A stretch of 64,000 nucleotides of DNA from Curvibacter gracilis ATCC BAA-807 (GTDB lineage Bacteria; Pseudomonadota; Gammaproteobacteria; Burkholderiales; Burkholderiaceae_C), in the NCBI RefSeq assembly GCF_000518645.1, contig NZ_JADZ01000014.1, positions 62,001 to 126,000 on the forward strand, read 5' to 3'. A model generated the notes under the pieces. It was not told where the DNA came from. It saw only the letters and a list, made by a program, of their open reading frames with translations, and did no database searches. Of this stretch, positions 41,069-49,043 are shown piece after piece (within the stretch, counting starts at the first letter, position 1; each line of letters opens with the position of its first letter). Position numbers and translations under genes: made by a program.

Positions 41069-42871
41069 TTACCGCAGGTGGTGCACCTGCTGCAGGCCGT
41101 AGACCTGCACGGGCAGCCCTTCCTGGCGCGCCTTGAGCTGCAGCGCCAGGTACAGCGAGTAATGGCGCGACTGGTGCAGATTGCCGCCGTGGAACCACAG
41201 CGCCTGCTGCTGCGTGGGCTTCCACATATTGCGCTGCTCGCCCTCCCAGGGGCCTGGGTCCTTGGTGGTGTCCGAGCCCAGGCCCCAGACCTTGCCCACC
41301 TTGTCGGCCACCTCCTGGCTGATCAGGTCGGCCACCCAGCCGTTCATCGAGCCGTAGCCGGTCGCGTAGACCACCAGATCGGCCGGCAGCTCGGTGCCGT
41401 CGTCCAGCACCACCGCGTTTTCCGACAGGTGGCTGATCTGCTTGCCCGCCTGCAGTTTGATGCTGCCGTCGATCACCAGATCGCAGGCGCCCACGTCGAT
41501 GTAGTAGCCCGAGGCGCGGCGCAGGTACTTCATGAACAGGCCCGAGCCGTCATCGCCGAAGTCCAGCATGAAGCCGGTCGCCTCCAACTGGCGGTAGAAC
41601 TCCGCGTCGCGCTCGCGGATGCGGTCGTACAGCGGCACCTGGAAGTCGGCCATGATGCGGTAGGGCAGCGAGGCGAAGATCAGGTCCGCCTTCCTGGTCG
41701 TCACGCCGCTGGCCACGGCGCGCTCCGAATACAGGTCGCCCAGGCCGATGTCCATCAGCGAATCGGAACGCACGATGTGGGTGGACGAGCGCTGCACCAT
41801 GGTCACGTCGGCGCCATGCTCCCACAGGGCCGCGCAGATGTCGTGCGCGGAGTTGTTGGCACCGATCACCACCACCTTCTTGCCCGCGTAGGCGTCGGGG
41901 CCCGGGTGCTGCGACGAGTGCTGCTGCTCGCCCTGGAAGACCTCCTGGCCCTTGATCTTGGGCACGTTCGCCTTGCCCGACATGCCGGTGGCGAACACCA
42001 CATGCTGGGGGCGCAGCACCAGCGTCTCGCCATCGCGCTCCACGGTGACTTCCCACGCCTGGCTGGCCTCATCGAAGCGGGCGTTGAGGCAGTTGGTGGA
42101 GGGCCAGTAATTCACCTCCATCACCTTGGTGTACATCTCCAGCCAGTCGCCAATCTTGTCCTTGGGTGCGAACACGGGCCAGTTGTCGGGGAAAGGCATG
42201 TAGGGCAGGTGGTCGTACCAGACCGGGTCGTGCAGGCACAGCGACTTGTAGCGGTTGCGCCACTGGTCGCCAGGGCGCGCCTGCCGGTCGATGACGATGT
42301 GCGAGACCCCCAGCTGGCGCAGCCGCGCACCCAGCGCAATGCCGCCCTGGCCGCCACCGATGACGAGCACGAAAGGCTGGGTCTCGCGGCCCAGTTGCGC
42401 GGCCTCCTGCTGGCGGCGCTCCAGCCAGGTCTGGCGGCCGCGCCGGATGCCGTGCTCGGCCCCCATGGGGCGGCGCGTGCCCAGGGGCTCTTCATGCCCC
42501 TTGAGCTCCTGGGCGGCCGTCAGCAGCGTCCAGATGCGCCCGTCCTTGATGCGTACATGGCCGCTGCCGCGCGCATGGCGCGTGTCGACCACGATCCAGG
42601 CGGACACCATGCCGTCGGCTTCCTCCACCGCCTCGCGCTCGTCCAGCGAAAAGCGCACGGGCGCCACGGCGTCGAGCTGGGCGGCCAGCATGTCGGCGAT
42701 CTGGCTGCGCCCTTCCAGGGTCTTGAGGTTCCAGGTCAGCAGCACCAGGTCGCGCCAGTAGCATTCGTCGGCGAACAGGTGGCTGGCGGCCGCGGCATCG
42801 CGGTCTGCCAAAGCATGGTTGAGTGTGTCGAGCAGCGCCTGCGCCCGGGCGCGGGCCGTGTCATGGGTCAT
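41069..42871 (-). CDS. NTF2-like domain fused to flavin-containing monooxygenase
   Basis: A 600-residue FAD/NAD(P)H enzyme. Residues about 1-140 form a SnoaL/NTF2-like domain (ALLDTLNHALADRDAAAASHLFADECYWRDL). From about 165 follows a class B flavin monooxygenase with the FAD motif VLVIGGGQGGIALGARL, an identifying sequence close to FxGxxxHxxxY (FQGEQQHSSQHP), the NADPH motif VVVIGANNSAHDI and the ATGY box (VVYATGYGSM). Class B enzymes N- or S-oxygenate or perform Baeyer-Villiger reactions. Start ATG 42871 is preferred because AGGAG lies 7 bases upstream; an ATG 24 bases earlier lacks a site. A -24/-12 promoter lies about 60 bp upstream, next to an AcoR-like activator. Substrate unknown, likely a ketone or aldehyde from the companion dehydrogenase. 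Confidence 0.86.
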   Translation of the reverse strand: MTHDTARARAQALLDTLNHALADRDAAAASHLFADECYWRDLVLLTWNLKTLEGRSQIADMLAAQLDAVAPVRFSLDEREAVEEADGMVSAWIVVDTRHARGSGHVRIKDGRIWTLLTAAQELKGHEEPLGTRRPMGAEHGIRRGRQTWLERRQQEAAQLGRETQPFVLVIGGGQGGIALGARLRQLGVSHIVIDRQARPGDQWRNRYKSLCLHDPVWYDHLPYMPFPDNWPVFAPKDKIGDWLEMYTKVMEVNYWPSTNCLNARFDEASQAWEVTVERDGETLVLRPQHVVFATGMSGKANVPKIKGQEVFQGEQQHSSQHPGPDAYAGKKVVVIGANNSAHDICAALWEHGADVTMVQRSSTHIVRSDSLMDIGLGDLYSERAVASGVTTRKADLIFASLPYRIMADFQVPLYDRIRERDAEFYRQLEATGFMLDFGDDGSGLFMKYLRRASGYYIDVGACDLVIDGSIKLQAGKQISHLSENAVVLDDGTELPADLVVYATGYGSMNGWVADLISQEVADKVGKVWGLGSDTTKDPGPWEGEQRNMWKPTQQQALWFHGGNLHQSRHYSLYLALQLKARQEGLPVQVYGLQQVHHLR

Positions 42872-42928
42872 GGTTGTCTCCTGAATGTTGGTCATGCCCG
42901 CTGGTTTTGCTGCGGGCAGGCGTTCTCA

Positions 42929-42944
42929 GGCAATCGCCATGCCA
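42929..42944 (-). promoter_or_regulatory. Sigma-54 promoter for the monooxygenase-dehydrogenase operon
   Basis: On the minus strand this reads TGGCATGGCGATTGCC, against the consensus TGGCAC-N5-TTGCW. The -24 GG and -12 GC are exactly 10 bases apart. It points at the monooxygenase gene, whose ATG lies about 58 bases downstream of the -12 element. The adjacent divergent gene encodes a sigma-54 activator, which strengthens the call. Confidence 0.8.
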
Positions 42945-43055
42945 TGCCTGAGAGGCCAGCCGGGCAGGCATGCCGTGCCAGCAAAATCAATGACTTGCGT
43001 GCAGGCCCCTGGCACAAACCCTGGGCTCAGGGCCCCGTTTTTCACCCCCGCCGCA

Positions 43056-43091
43056 CGCGACAGCTGGCGCAGCCCTGCGACACCTGTCGCA
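43056..43091. promoter_or_regulatory. Two upstream activator sites, 20 bp apart
   Basis: TGCGACA-CC-TGTCGCA (43076-43091) is a perfect 7-bp-arm palindrome. A second imperfect copy, CGCGACA-GC-TGGCGCA, occupies 43056-43071. Their centres are 20 bp apart, about two helical turns, so the sites share a DNA face. They lie about 115-150 bp upstream of the sigma-54 promoter, the usual enhancer distance, and are probably bound by the AcoR-like protein. This and the promoter account for the 331-bp gene-free stretch 42872-43202. Confidence 0.7.
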
Positions 43092-43202
43092 CCGGGCCTG
43101 CTGCAGTGCAGCAGCGGCAGTGGGTAAACCTCCATTGGCGCGGGCAGGCAGGGGGCACAGAATCGTCGGCGGCACGTTCACCGACCGCACCGAATCCCTC
43201 CC

Positions 43203-45149
43203 ATGTCCCTGCAGTCCTACGCCTCGCACGTCCAGGAAATCGAAGCCTTCGGCCTGGGCTACTCCAACCGTGGGCAAGAGCGCGACCGCGCGGTGCTGCG
43301 CAGCTGGCGCCGCTGCATCGATTCGCACCGGCTCGATCCGGCCCGCACCAGCGAAGCCCACGTCGTCACCGAAGGCCAGTTGCGCACGCACCGCGAGGAA
43401 TCCGAAGCGCTGATCCATATCGCCCGTCAGGCCCTTGAGCGGCTGTACCACCAGCTCAAAGGTCTGGACTACGTGCTGCTGCTGGCGGACCGGCATGGCG
43501 TGGCCGTGGACTTCATGGGGCACGAGGCCGATGCCGGCGACCTGCGCCGTGCGGGCCTGTACCTGGGCGCGCAATGGCGCGAGGACCACTCCGGCACCTC
43601 GGCCGTGGGGGCCTGCCTGGAAACCGGCGAAGCGTTGACCGTGCACCAGAGCGACCATTTCGACTTCACCCACACCGGCCTGTCCTGCACGGCCGCGCCG
43701 ATCTACGACCTGCGCGGCGAACTCGCGGCGGTGCTGGACCTGTCGCTGCTGCGCTCGCCCGTCGAGCGGGCCAGCCAGAACCTGGCGCTCAACCTCGTCG
43801 TGGCCGCCGCGCGGCGCGTGGAGCAGGCCAACCTGATGGCCCAGTCCGGCCAGGACTGGGTGGTGCGCCTGGCCCAGTCACCCGATTTCCTCGACGTCGA
43901 TCCCGACGCCTCCATCAGCGTCGACGCACGAGGCCGCATCCGCGCCATGACCCACGCGGGCGCCCGCCTGCTGGCCGCCGTCGCGCAACTGGACTGGCGC
44001 CAGCGCCAGAGCCTCATCGGCCAGCCGCTGGAGCGTTTCTTCGACCTGGACCTGCGCGACCTGTCCGAGCTGCGCCGCCATCGCCCGGCGCAGGAGCGCC
44101 TCATCCGCGCCCGCGATGGCAGCATCCTCTTCGCCCACGCCATGGAGCCGCAGCGCCGCACACGCCGCCCGCCCGCGCAGGCAACGGCGCCGCAGCCCCC
44201 TCTGCCTGCTGCGCTGCAGGCGCTGGAAAAGGGCGATGCCGCGCTGCAAGCGCTGCTGCGCAAGGCCGCCCGGCTCGCGCCGCAAGCGCTGCCGATCCTG
44301 GTGCAGGGGGAGACCGGCGCAGGCAAGGAATACCTGGCCCGCGCCCTGCATGCCTGCAGCGGTCGCAGCGGCGCCTTCGTCGCCATCAACTGCGCAGCCA
44401 TTCCCGAGGCGCTGCTGGAAAGCGAGTTGTTCGGCTACTTGCCCGGCACCTGGACCGGCGGCGCCAGCAAGGGCCGCGAAGGGCTGATCGCTGCGGCACA
44501 CGAAGGCACGCTGTTCCTCGACGAGATCGGCGACATGCCGCTGGCCCTGCAGGCCAAGCTGCTGCGGGTCTTGTCCGAATCCGAGATCACCCCCTTGGGC
44601 GCTCGTGCGCCACGAGCGGTGTCCGTGCGCTTCATTTCGGCCTCGCACCGTTCGCTGGCCGAAATGGTCCAGCGCGGCAGCTTCCGTGAAGACCTGCTCT
44701 ACCGCCTCAACGCCGCCGAGTTGCACCTGCCTGCGCTGCGCCAGCGCAGCGACCTTCTGCCCCTGGCCGAGCAGATGCTGGCCACCTTCGGCCGCCATCT
44801 GCACCTGGGCGACGCCGCGCGCGCCCTGCTGGCCGCGCACGCCTGGCCCGGCAACCTGCGCGAGCTGCACAACGCGCTGCGCTATGCCGCAGCCCTGTGC
44901 GGGCCCGATGGCGACGGCCGCATCGAGCCCGAGCACCTGCCCGATGCGCTGAACCGTGCCCCAAATGGCGCCGCCATGGCCCACAGCACCGGCGTGCCTG
45001 CCGCCCAGGCGCTGGAGCAACTGCTGGCGCAATGCCAGGGCAATGTCTCAGAGGCAGCACGCCAGCTCGGCGTCAGCCGTTCAACGATCCACCGCCGTAT
45101 CCAACAGCTCCAGCTTGGCGTGCGGCATGCCCAATGGCGCGGGCCTTAG
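43203..45149 (+). CDS. AcoR-like sigma-54-dependent transcriptional activator
   Basis: A 648-residue enhancer-binding protein. The N-terminal sensory part (about 1-300) has a GAF domain (YVLLLADRHGVAVDF, REDHSGTSAVGACLETGEAL) as in the acetoin regulator AcoR. The AAA+ domain has Walker A GETGAGKE near residue 369, Walker B GTLFLDEIGDMPL and R-finger region FREDLLYRLNAAELHLP. A Fis-type HTH ends the protein (GNVSEAARQLGVSRSTIHRRIQQLQ). The sigma-54-contact loop is GTWTGG at 415-420 instead of GAFTGA. That differs at several positions but keeps the central threonine-glycine. It is divergent from the monooxygenase operon with a -24/-12 promoter and palindromes between. The inducer is probably the alcohol or ketone handled there. 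Confidence 0.9.
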   Translation: MSLQSYASHVQEIEAFGLGYSNRGQERDRAVLRSWRRCIDSHRLDPARTSEAHVVTEGQLRTHREESEALIHIARQALERLYHQLKGLDYVLLLADRHGVAVDFMGHEADAGDLRRAGLYLGAQWREDHSGTSAVGACLETGEALTVHQSDHFDFTHTGLSCTAAPIYDLRGELAAVLDLSLLRSPVERASQNLALNLVVAAARRVEQANLMAQSGQDWVVRLAQSPDFLDVDPDASISVDARGRIRAMTHAGARLLAAVAQLDWRQRQSLIGQPLERFFDLDLRDLSELRRHRPAQERLIRARDGSILFAHAMEPQRRTRRPPAQATAPQPPLPAALQALEKGDAALQALLRKAARLAPQALPILVQGETGAGKEYLARALHACSGRSGAFVAINCAAIPEALLESELFGYLPGTWTGGASKGREGLIAAAHEGTLFLDEIGDMPLALQAKLLRVLSESEITPLGARAPRAVSVRFISASHRSLAEMVQRGSFREDLLYRLNAAELHLPALRQRSDLLPLAEQMLATFGRHLHLGDAARALLAAHAWPGNLRELHNALRYAAALCGPDGDGRIEPEHLPDALNRAPNGAAMAHSTGVPAAQALEQLLAQCQGNVSEAARQLGVSRSTIHRRIQQLQLGVRHAQWRGP

Positions 45150-45213
45150 AACACGTTCTTAGAACGCGCTTCATCCGAAAGCCCATGCGAACGGCCCCCG
45201 CTGCGCCAAGCCG

Positions 45214-46026
45214 TCAATAGACCGCGCCGGCCCGTGGCGCCGCCGCGCTGCCCTCGGCCCCCAGAAAATCGGCCGCCAGACGGCGCGCCGCCTGGGCGTA
45301 CAGCGACACATCCACGCCCACGGCCACAAAGGTGGCGCCCAGGGCCAGGTAGTGGCGCGCCAGTTGCGGGTCGGAGGTCAGGATGCCGGCGGCCTTGCCG
45401 GCGCCGACGATGGTCTGGATGGCGCCTTCGATGGCGGCCTGCACCTCGGGGTGGCCGGGCTTGCCGCGGTGGCCCATCGAGGCGGCCAGATCGGCCGGGC
45501 CGATGAACACCCCGTCCACACCCTGGACGGCGGCAATCGCGCTCAGGTTCTTCAGGGCGGTCACGCTCTCGGCCTGCACCAGCAGGCAGATCTCATCGTC
45601 GGCCACATCGAGGTAGTCGGCGCGCAGGCTCCAGCGCGAGGCGCGGGCAATCGCGCTGCCCACACCGCGGATGCCCTGGGGCGGGTACTGCACGGCGCGC
45701 ACCATCAGTTCGGCCTGCTCGGCGGTGTCGACCATCGGGATCAGCAGGTTCTGCGCGCCGATGTCGAGCAACTGCTTGACCAAGGCCACCTGGCCTTCGA
45801 CGGCGCGCACCACGGGCTGCGAGCGGTAGGGGGCCACCACCTGCAGCTGCTGCAGCGTGGTCTGCAGGGTGTTGGGGGCGTGTTCGCCGTCGATCAACAG
45901 CCAGTCGAAGCCGGCGGTGGCGCTGACCTCGCTCAGGTACGGTGAGGCGGCAGACAGCCACAGGCCGATCTGGGCGCGCTTTTCGCGCAGGGCTTGCTTG
46001 AAGGGGTTGGCGGCCGGCTTGCTCAT
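45214..46026 (-). CDS. hpaI: HpcH/HpaI-type class II aldolase
   Basis: A 270-residue metal-dependent aldolase of the 4-hydroxy-2-oxoheptanedioate aldolase group, which cleaves 4-hydroxy-2-oxo acids to pyruvate and an aldehyde. Family elements are [72 protein letters not shown] (metal-binding E and D) and a closing [23 protein letters not shown] lies 10 bases before the ATG. It is not accompanied by other homoprotocatechuate genes, so it may serve another 2-oxo acid. Convergent with the AcoR-like gene; mgtA lies 120 bp upstream on the same strand. Confidence 0.9.
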   Translation of the reverse strand: MSKPAANPFKQALREKRAQIGLWLSAASPYLSEVSATAGFDWLLIDGEHAPNTLQTTLQQLQVVAPYRSQPVVRAVEGQVALVKQLLDIGAQNLLIPMVDTAEQAELMVRAVQYPPQGIRGVGSAIARASRWSLRADYLDVADDEICLLVQAESVTALKNLSAIAAVQGVDGVFIGPADLAASMGHRGKPGHPEVQAAIEGAIQTIVGAGKAAGILTSDPQLARHYLALGATFVAVGVDVSLYAQAARRLAADFLGAEGSAAAPRAGAVY

Positions 46027-46146
46027 CGGGTGGGATCTCCTGAAAGAGCGGGCCGGCGCATCAGCTCGGCCCGCGGTGGATGTGACAGATTGTTGATTCT
46101 GCGTCTTTTTGAGCTGTCACCTTCATCGCCGCCTTCATGACCACCC

Positions 46147-48915
46147 TCATTGCCAGCCAAAGCGCCCGGCATACCAGCGCTTGACCGCCGTGGTCAGCAG
46201 GCCATAGCCCAGCAGGATCAGCAGCAGCCAGCCAAAGTAGGCCGGCGGCAGGGCCTGCAGCCTGAAGTAGCCGGCCCAAGGGCCTTGCACCAGGAAGACG
46301 CCCAGAGCGGCCACACCGGCGGTCATGCCCAGCAGCAGCGGGGCCGGGCGGCTTTGCACAAAGGGCAGTCTGGGGCTGCGCAGCAGGTGCACGATCAGCG
46401 TCTGCGTGAGCAGGCCCACCACGAACCAGCCCGACTGGAACAGGGTCTGGCGCGCCTCGCTGTTGGCCCCGAACACCCACCACATGAGGGCAAAGGTGGC
46501 GATGTCGAAGACCGAGCTCAGCGGCCCGAAATACACCATGAAACGGCCGATGCCCTCGGGGTTCCAGCGCAGCGGCTTTTGCACCAGCTCGTCGTCGACG
46601 CGGTCGAAGGGGATGGCGGTCTGCGAGAAGTCGTACAGCAGGTTCTGCACCAGCAACTGCAGCGGCAGCATGGGCAGAAATGGCAGGAAGGCGCTGGCCA
46701 CCAGCACCGAGAACACGTTGCCGAAGTTCGAGCTGGCCGTCATGCGCAGGTACTTCAGCAGGTTGCAGAAGGTGCGTCGGCCCTCCAGCACGCCCTCCTG
46801 CAGCACCATCAGGCTTTTCTCGAGCAGGATGATGTCGGCGGCCTCCTTGGCGATGTCCACCGCGCTGTCCACCGAGATGCCGATGTCGGCGGCGCGCAGC
46901 GCGGGCGCGTCGTTGATGCCGTCACCCATGAAGCCCACCACATGGCCGTTGCGGCGCAGGGCGCGCACGATGCGCTCCTTGTGCAGCGGGGTCAGCTTGG
47001 CAAACAGCTGGTGCTGTTCCACGCAGGCCGCCAGCGCGGTGTCGTCCAGTGCGTCCAGCTCGGGGCCCCGCACCACGGTCTGGGCTGGCAGGCCCACCTG
47101 GGCGCAGACGCGGGCTGTCACCAGTTCGTTGTCGCCGGTCAGCACCTTCACGGCCACGCCGCTGTCGGCCAGGGCCTGCAGGGCGGGCGCGGTGGATTCC
47201 TTGGGCGGGTCGAGAAAGGCCACATAGCCGATCAGGGTGAGGGCGCTTTCATCGGCCACGCCGAACACGGTCTGGTCCAGCGGCAGCTCTTTCATGGCCA
47301 CGGCGACCACGCGCAGGCCCTCGCGGTTGAGCTGGGCGGCCACCTCGTGCACGCGGGCCAGCACCTCGCCGTCCAGGGGCTGCTCGCTTTCACCCTCGGG
47401 CCCCTGGGTGCGAACCCGGGTGCAGATGGCCAGCATCTCCTCGAGTGCGCCCTTGCAGATCAGCTCATGGTGGTGGTCCTGCTCGGCCACCACCACCGAC
47501 ATGCGCCGGCGCACGAAGTCGAAGGGGATCTCGTCCACCTTGCGGTAGTCCTGCGCCAGGCGCAGCTCGGTGGCCATCTCCACATGCTCCAGCACGGCCC
47601 GGTCGAGCAGGTTCTTCAGGCCGGTCTGGTAGTGGCTGTTGAGGTAGGCGAACTTCAGCACCTCGTCGCTGGCCTGGCCGAACACATCGGTGTGGCGCTC
47701 CAGCACGATGCGGTCCTGGGTCAGCGTGCCGGTCTTGTCGGTGCACAGCACGTTCATGGCGCCGAAGTTCTGGATCGCGTCCAGGCGTTTCACGATCACC
47801 TGCTTGCGCGACAGCATCACCGCGCCCTTGGCCAGGGTGGTGGTGACGATCATGGGCAACATCTCGGGCGTCAGGCCCACCGCCACCGACATGGCAAACA
47901 GAAAGGCCTCGCCCCAATGCCCCTTGGTGAAGCCGTTGACCAGCAGCACGATGGGCACCATCACCAGCGCAAAGCGGATCAGCAGCCAGCTCACGCTGTT
48001 GACCCCGCTCTGGAAGGCCGTCACCGTGCCTTCGCCCGCGTTCATGTGGGCCGCCACGGTGCCGAAGTAGCTCTGGTTGCCGGTGGCCAGCACCACCGCA
48101 GTGGCCGAGCCCGAGACCACGTTGGTGCCCATGAACAGCAGGTTGTGCTGTTCCAGCGGGCCCTGGCCCGGGGCCGCCTCGGTGGGCTGCGGGTTGGGTG
48201 GGGCGTGCGGGTCGTGTGCGCTGACAAACTTCTCCACCGGCATCGATTCGCCTGTCATGGCGGCCTGGGCCACGAACAGGTCGCGCGCGCTCAGCACCCG
48301 GCAGTCGGCCGGGATCATGTCGCCCGCCGACAGCTGCAGGTGGTCGCCCGGCACCAGCTCGCGGATGGGGCGCTCCTGTGACTGCGGTGCCGCGCCGCCG
48401 GCCGGCACCCGCCACACCGTGGCGGTGTTGCTGACCAGGGCCTTGAGCGCCTCGGCAGCCCGGCTGGAGCGGGCCTCCTGCACGAAACGGATCACCGTGC
48501 TCAGGACCACCATGCTGCCGATCACCACCGTGGCCTTGCTGTCATCGGTGAGCCACGACACGGCGGCCAACAGGGTCAGCAGCAGGTTGAAGGGGTTGTT
48601 GTAGGCCCGCCACAGGCGCTGGCCAGCGGTGGGCGGCTGGTCGTGGGCCACCTCGTTGGGGCCCACGCGGCGCAAGCGCTCGGCGGCCTCGGCCTCGCTC
48701 AAGCCGCCGGCGGTCGCCTGCAACTGCGCCAGCACCTGTTCGGGTGTGGCCTGGGCGGCCCGCATCAGCAGCGGCACCAGCGGGCCGGCGGCGCTGGGCC
48801 GCGCCTCGGGCGGGTGGGCCAGGCTGTGGTCCAGCCAGGCGTGGCGGCCAAACAGGCGGTTGGTGTAGCGGCGGCGCAGCAGGGGCGCCAGCCAGCGGGG
48901 CAACAGGGCTCGCAT
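46147..48915 (-). CDS. mgtA: Magnesium-translocating P-type ATPase
   Basis: A 922-residue P3B-type ATPase importing Mg2+ through the inner membrane at the cost of ATP. Segments include the N-terminal GLSEAEAAERLRRVGPNEV, the actuator TGES (AAMTGESMPVEK), the phosphorylation motif CTDKTGTLTQD, KGALEEM in the nucleotide domain, and the hinge VGFMGDGINDAPALRAADIGISVDSAVDIAKEAADIILLEKSL. About ten membrane helices are visible. Length matches MgtA/MgtB. The 128-bp upstream region shared with the C13 peptidase gene is too short for the long E. coli-type Mg2+ leader, and I see no such leader. Confidence 0.96.
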   Translation of the reverse strand: MRALLPRWLAPLLRRRYTNRLFGRHAWLDHSLAHPPEARPSAAGPLVPLLMRAAQATPEQVLAQLQATAGGLSEAEAAERLRRVGPNEVAHDQPPTAGQRLWRAYNNPFNLLLTLLAAVSWLTDDSKATVVIGSMVVLSTVIRFVQEARSSRAAEALKALVSNTATVWRVPAGGAAPQSQERPIRELVPGDHLQLSAGDMIPADCRVLSARDLFVAQAAMTGESMPVEKFVSAHDPHAPPNPQPTEAAPGQGPLEQHNLLFMGTNVVSGSATAVVLATGNQSYFGTVAAHMNAGEGTVTAFQSGVNSVSWLLIRFALVMVPIVLLVNGFTKGHWGEAFLFAMSVAVGLTPEMLPMIVTTTLAKGAVMLSRKQVIVKRLDAIQNFGAMNVLCTDKTGTLTQDRIVLERHTDVFGQASDEVLKFAYLNSHYQTGLKNLLDRAVLEHVEMATELRLAQDYRKVDEIPFDFVRRRMSVVVAEQDHHHELICKGALEEMLAICTRVRTQGPEGESEQPLDGEVLARVHEVAAQLNREGLRVVAVAMKELPLDQTVFGVADESALTLIGYVAFLDPPKESTAPALQALADSGVAVKVLTGDNELVTARVCAQVGLPAQTVVRGPELDALDDTALAACVEQHQLFAKLTPLHKERIVRALRRNGHVVGFMGDGINDAPALRAADIGISVDSAVDIAKEAADIILLEKSLMVLQEGVLEGRRTFCNLLKYLRMTASSNFGNVFSVLVASAFLPFLPMLPLQLLVQNLLYDFSQTAIPFDRVDDELVQKPLRWNPEGIGRFMVYFGPLSSVFDIATFALMWWVFGANSEARQTLFQSGWFVVGLLTQTLIVHLLRSPRLPFVQSRPAPLLLGMTAGVAALGVFLVQGPWAGYFRLQALPPAYFGWLLLILLGYGLLTTAVKRWYAGRFGWQ

Positions 48916-49043
48916 GTCAGGGGACTTTCGGTCGGAGCGGGGCGGTTTCGGGGCGCAAAAAGGCTTCTTGAACCGGCGTTCTCCGGCCCACTATGCGCCT
49001 ATATGGCTAGTTTGACCGTTCAGCTTGCTGGCATCATGACGGG

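Noticed and set aside
42996-43012. TGGCACAAACCCTGG considered as a plus-strand sigma-54 promoter
   Set aside because: The -12 position is GG, not GC; weaker than the minus-strand match at 42929-42944.
43061-43080. Second -24/-12-like sequence (CTGGCGCAGCCCTGC) facing the AcoR-like gene
   Set aside because: GG to GC spacing is 9 instead of 10 bases and it overlaps the palindromic activator sites.
48916-49043. Possible Mg2+-sensing leader (riboswitch) before mgtA
   Set aside because: Only 128 bp shared with a divergent gene, and no recognisable leader peptide or alternative stem-loops.
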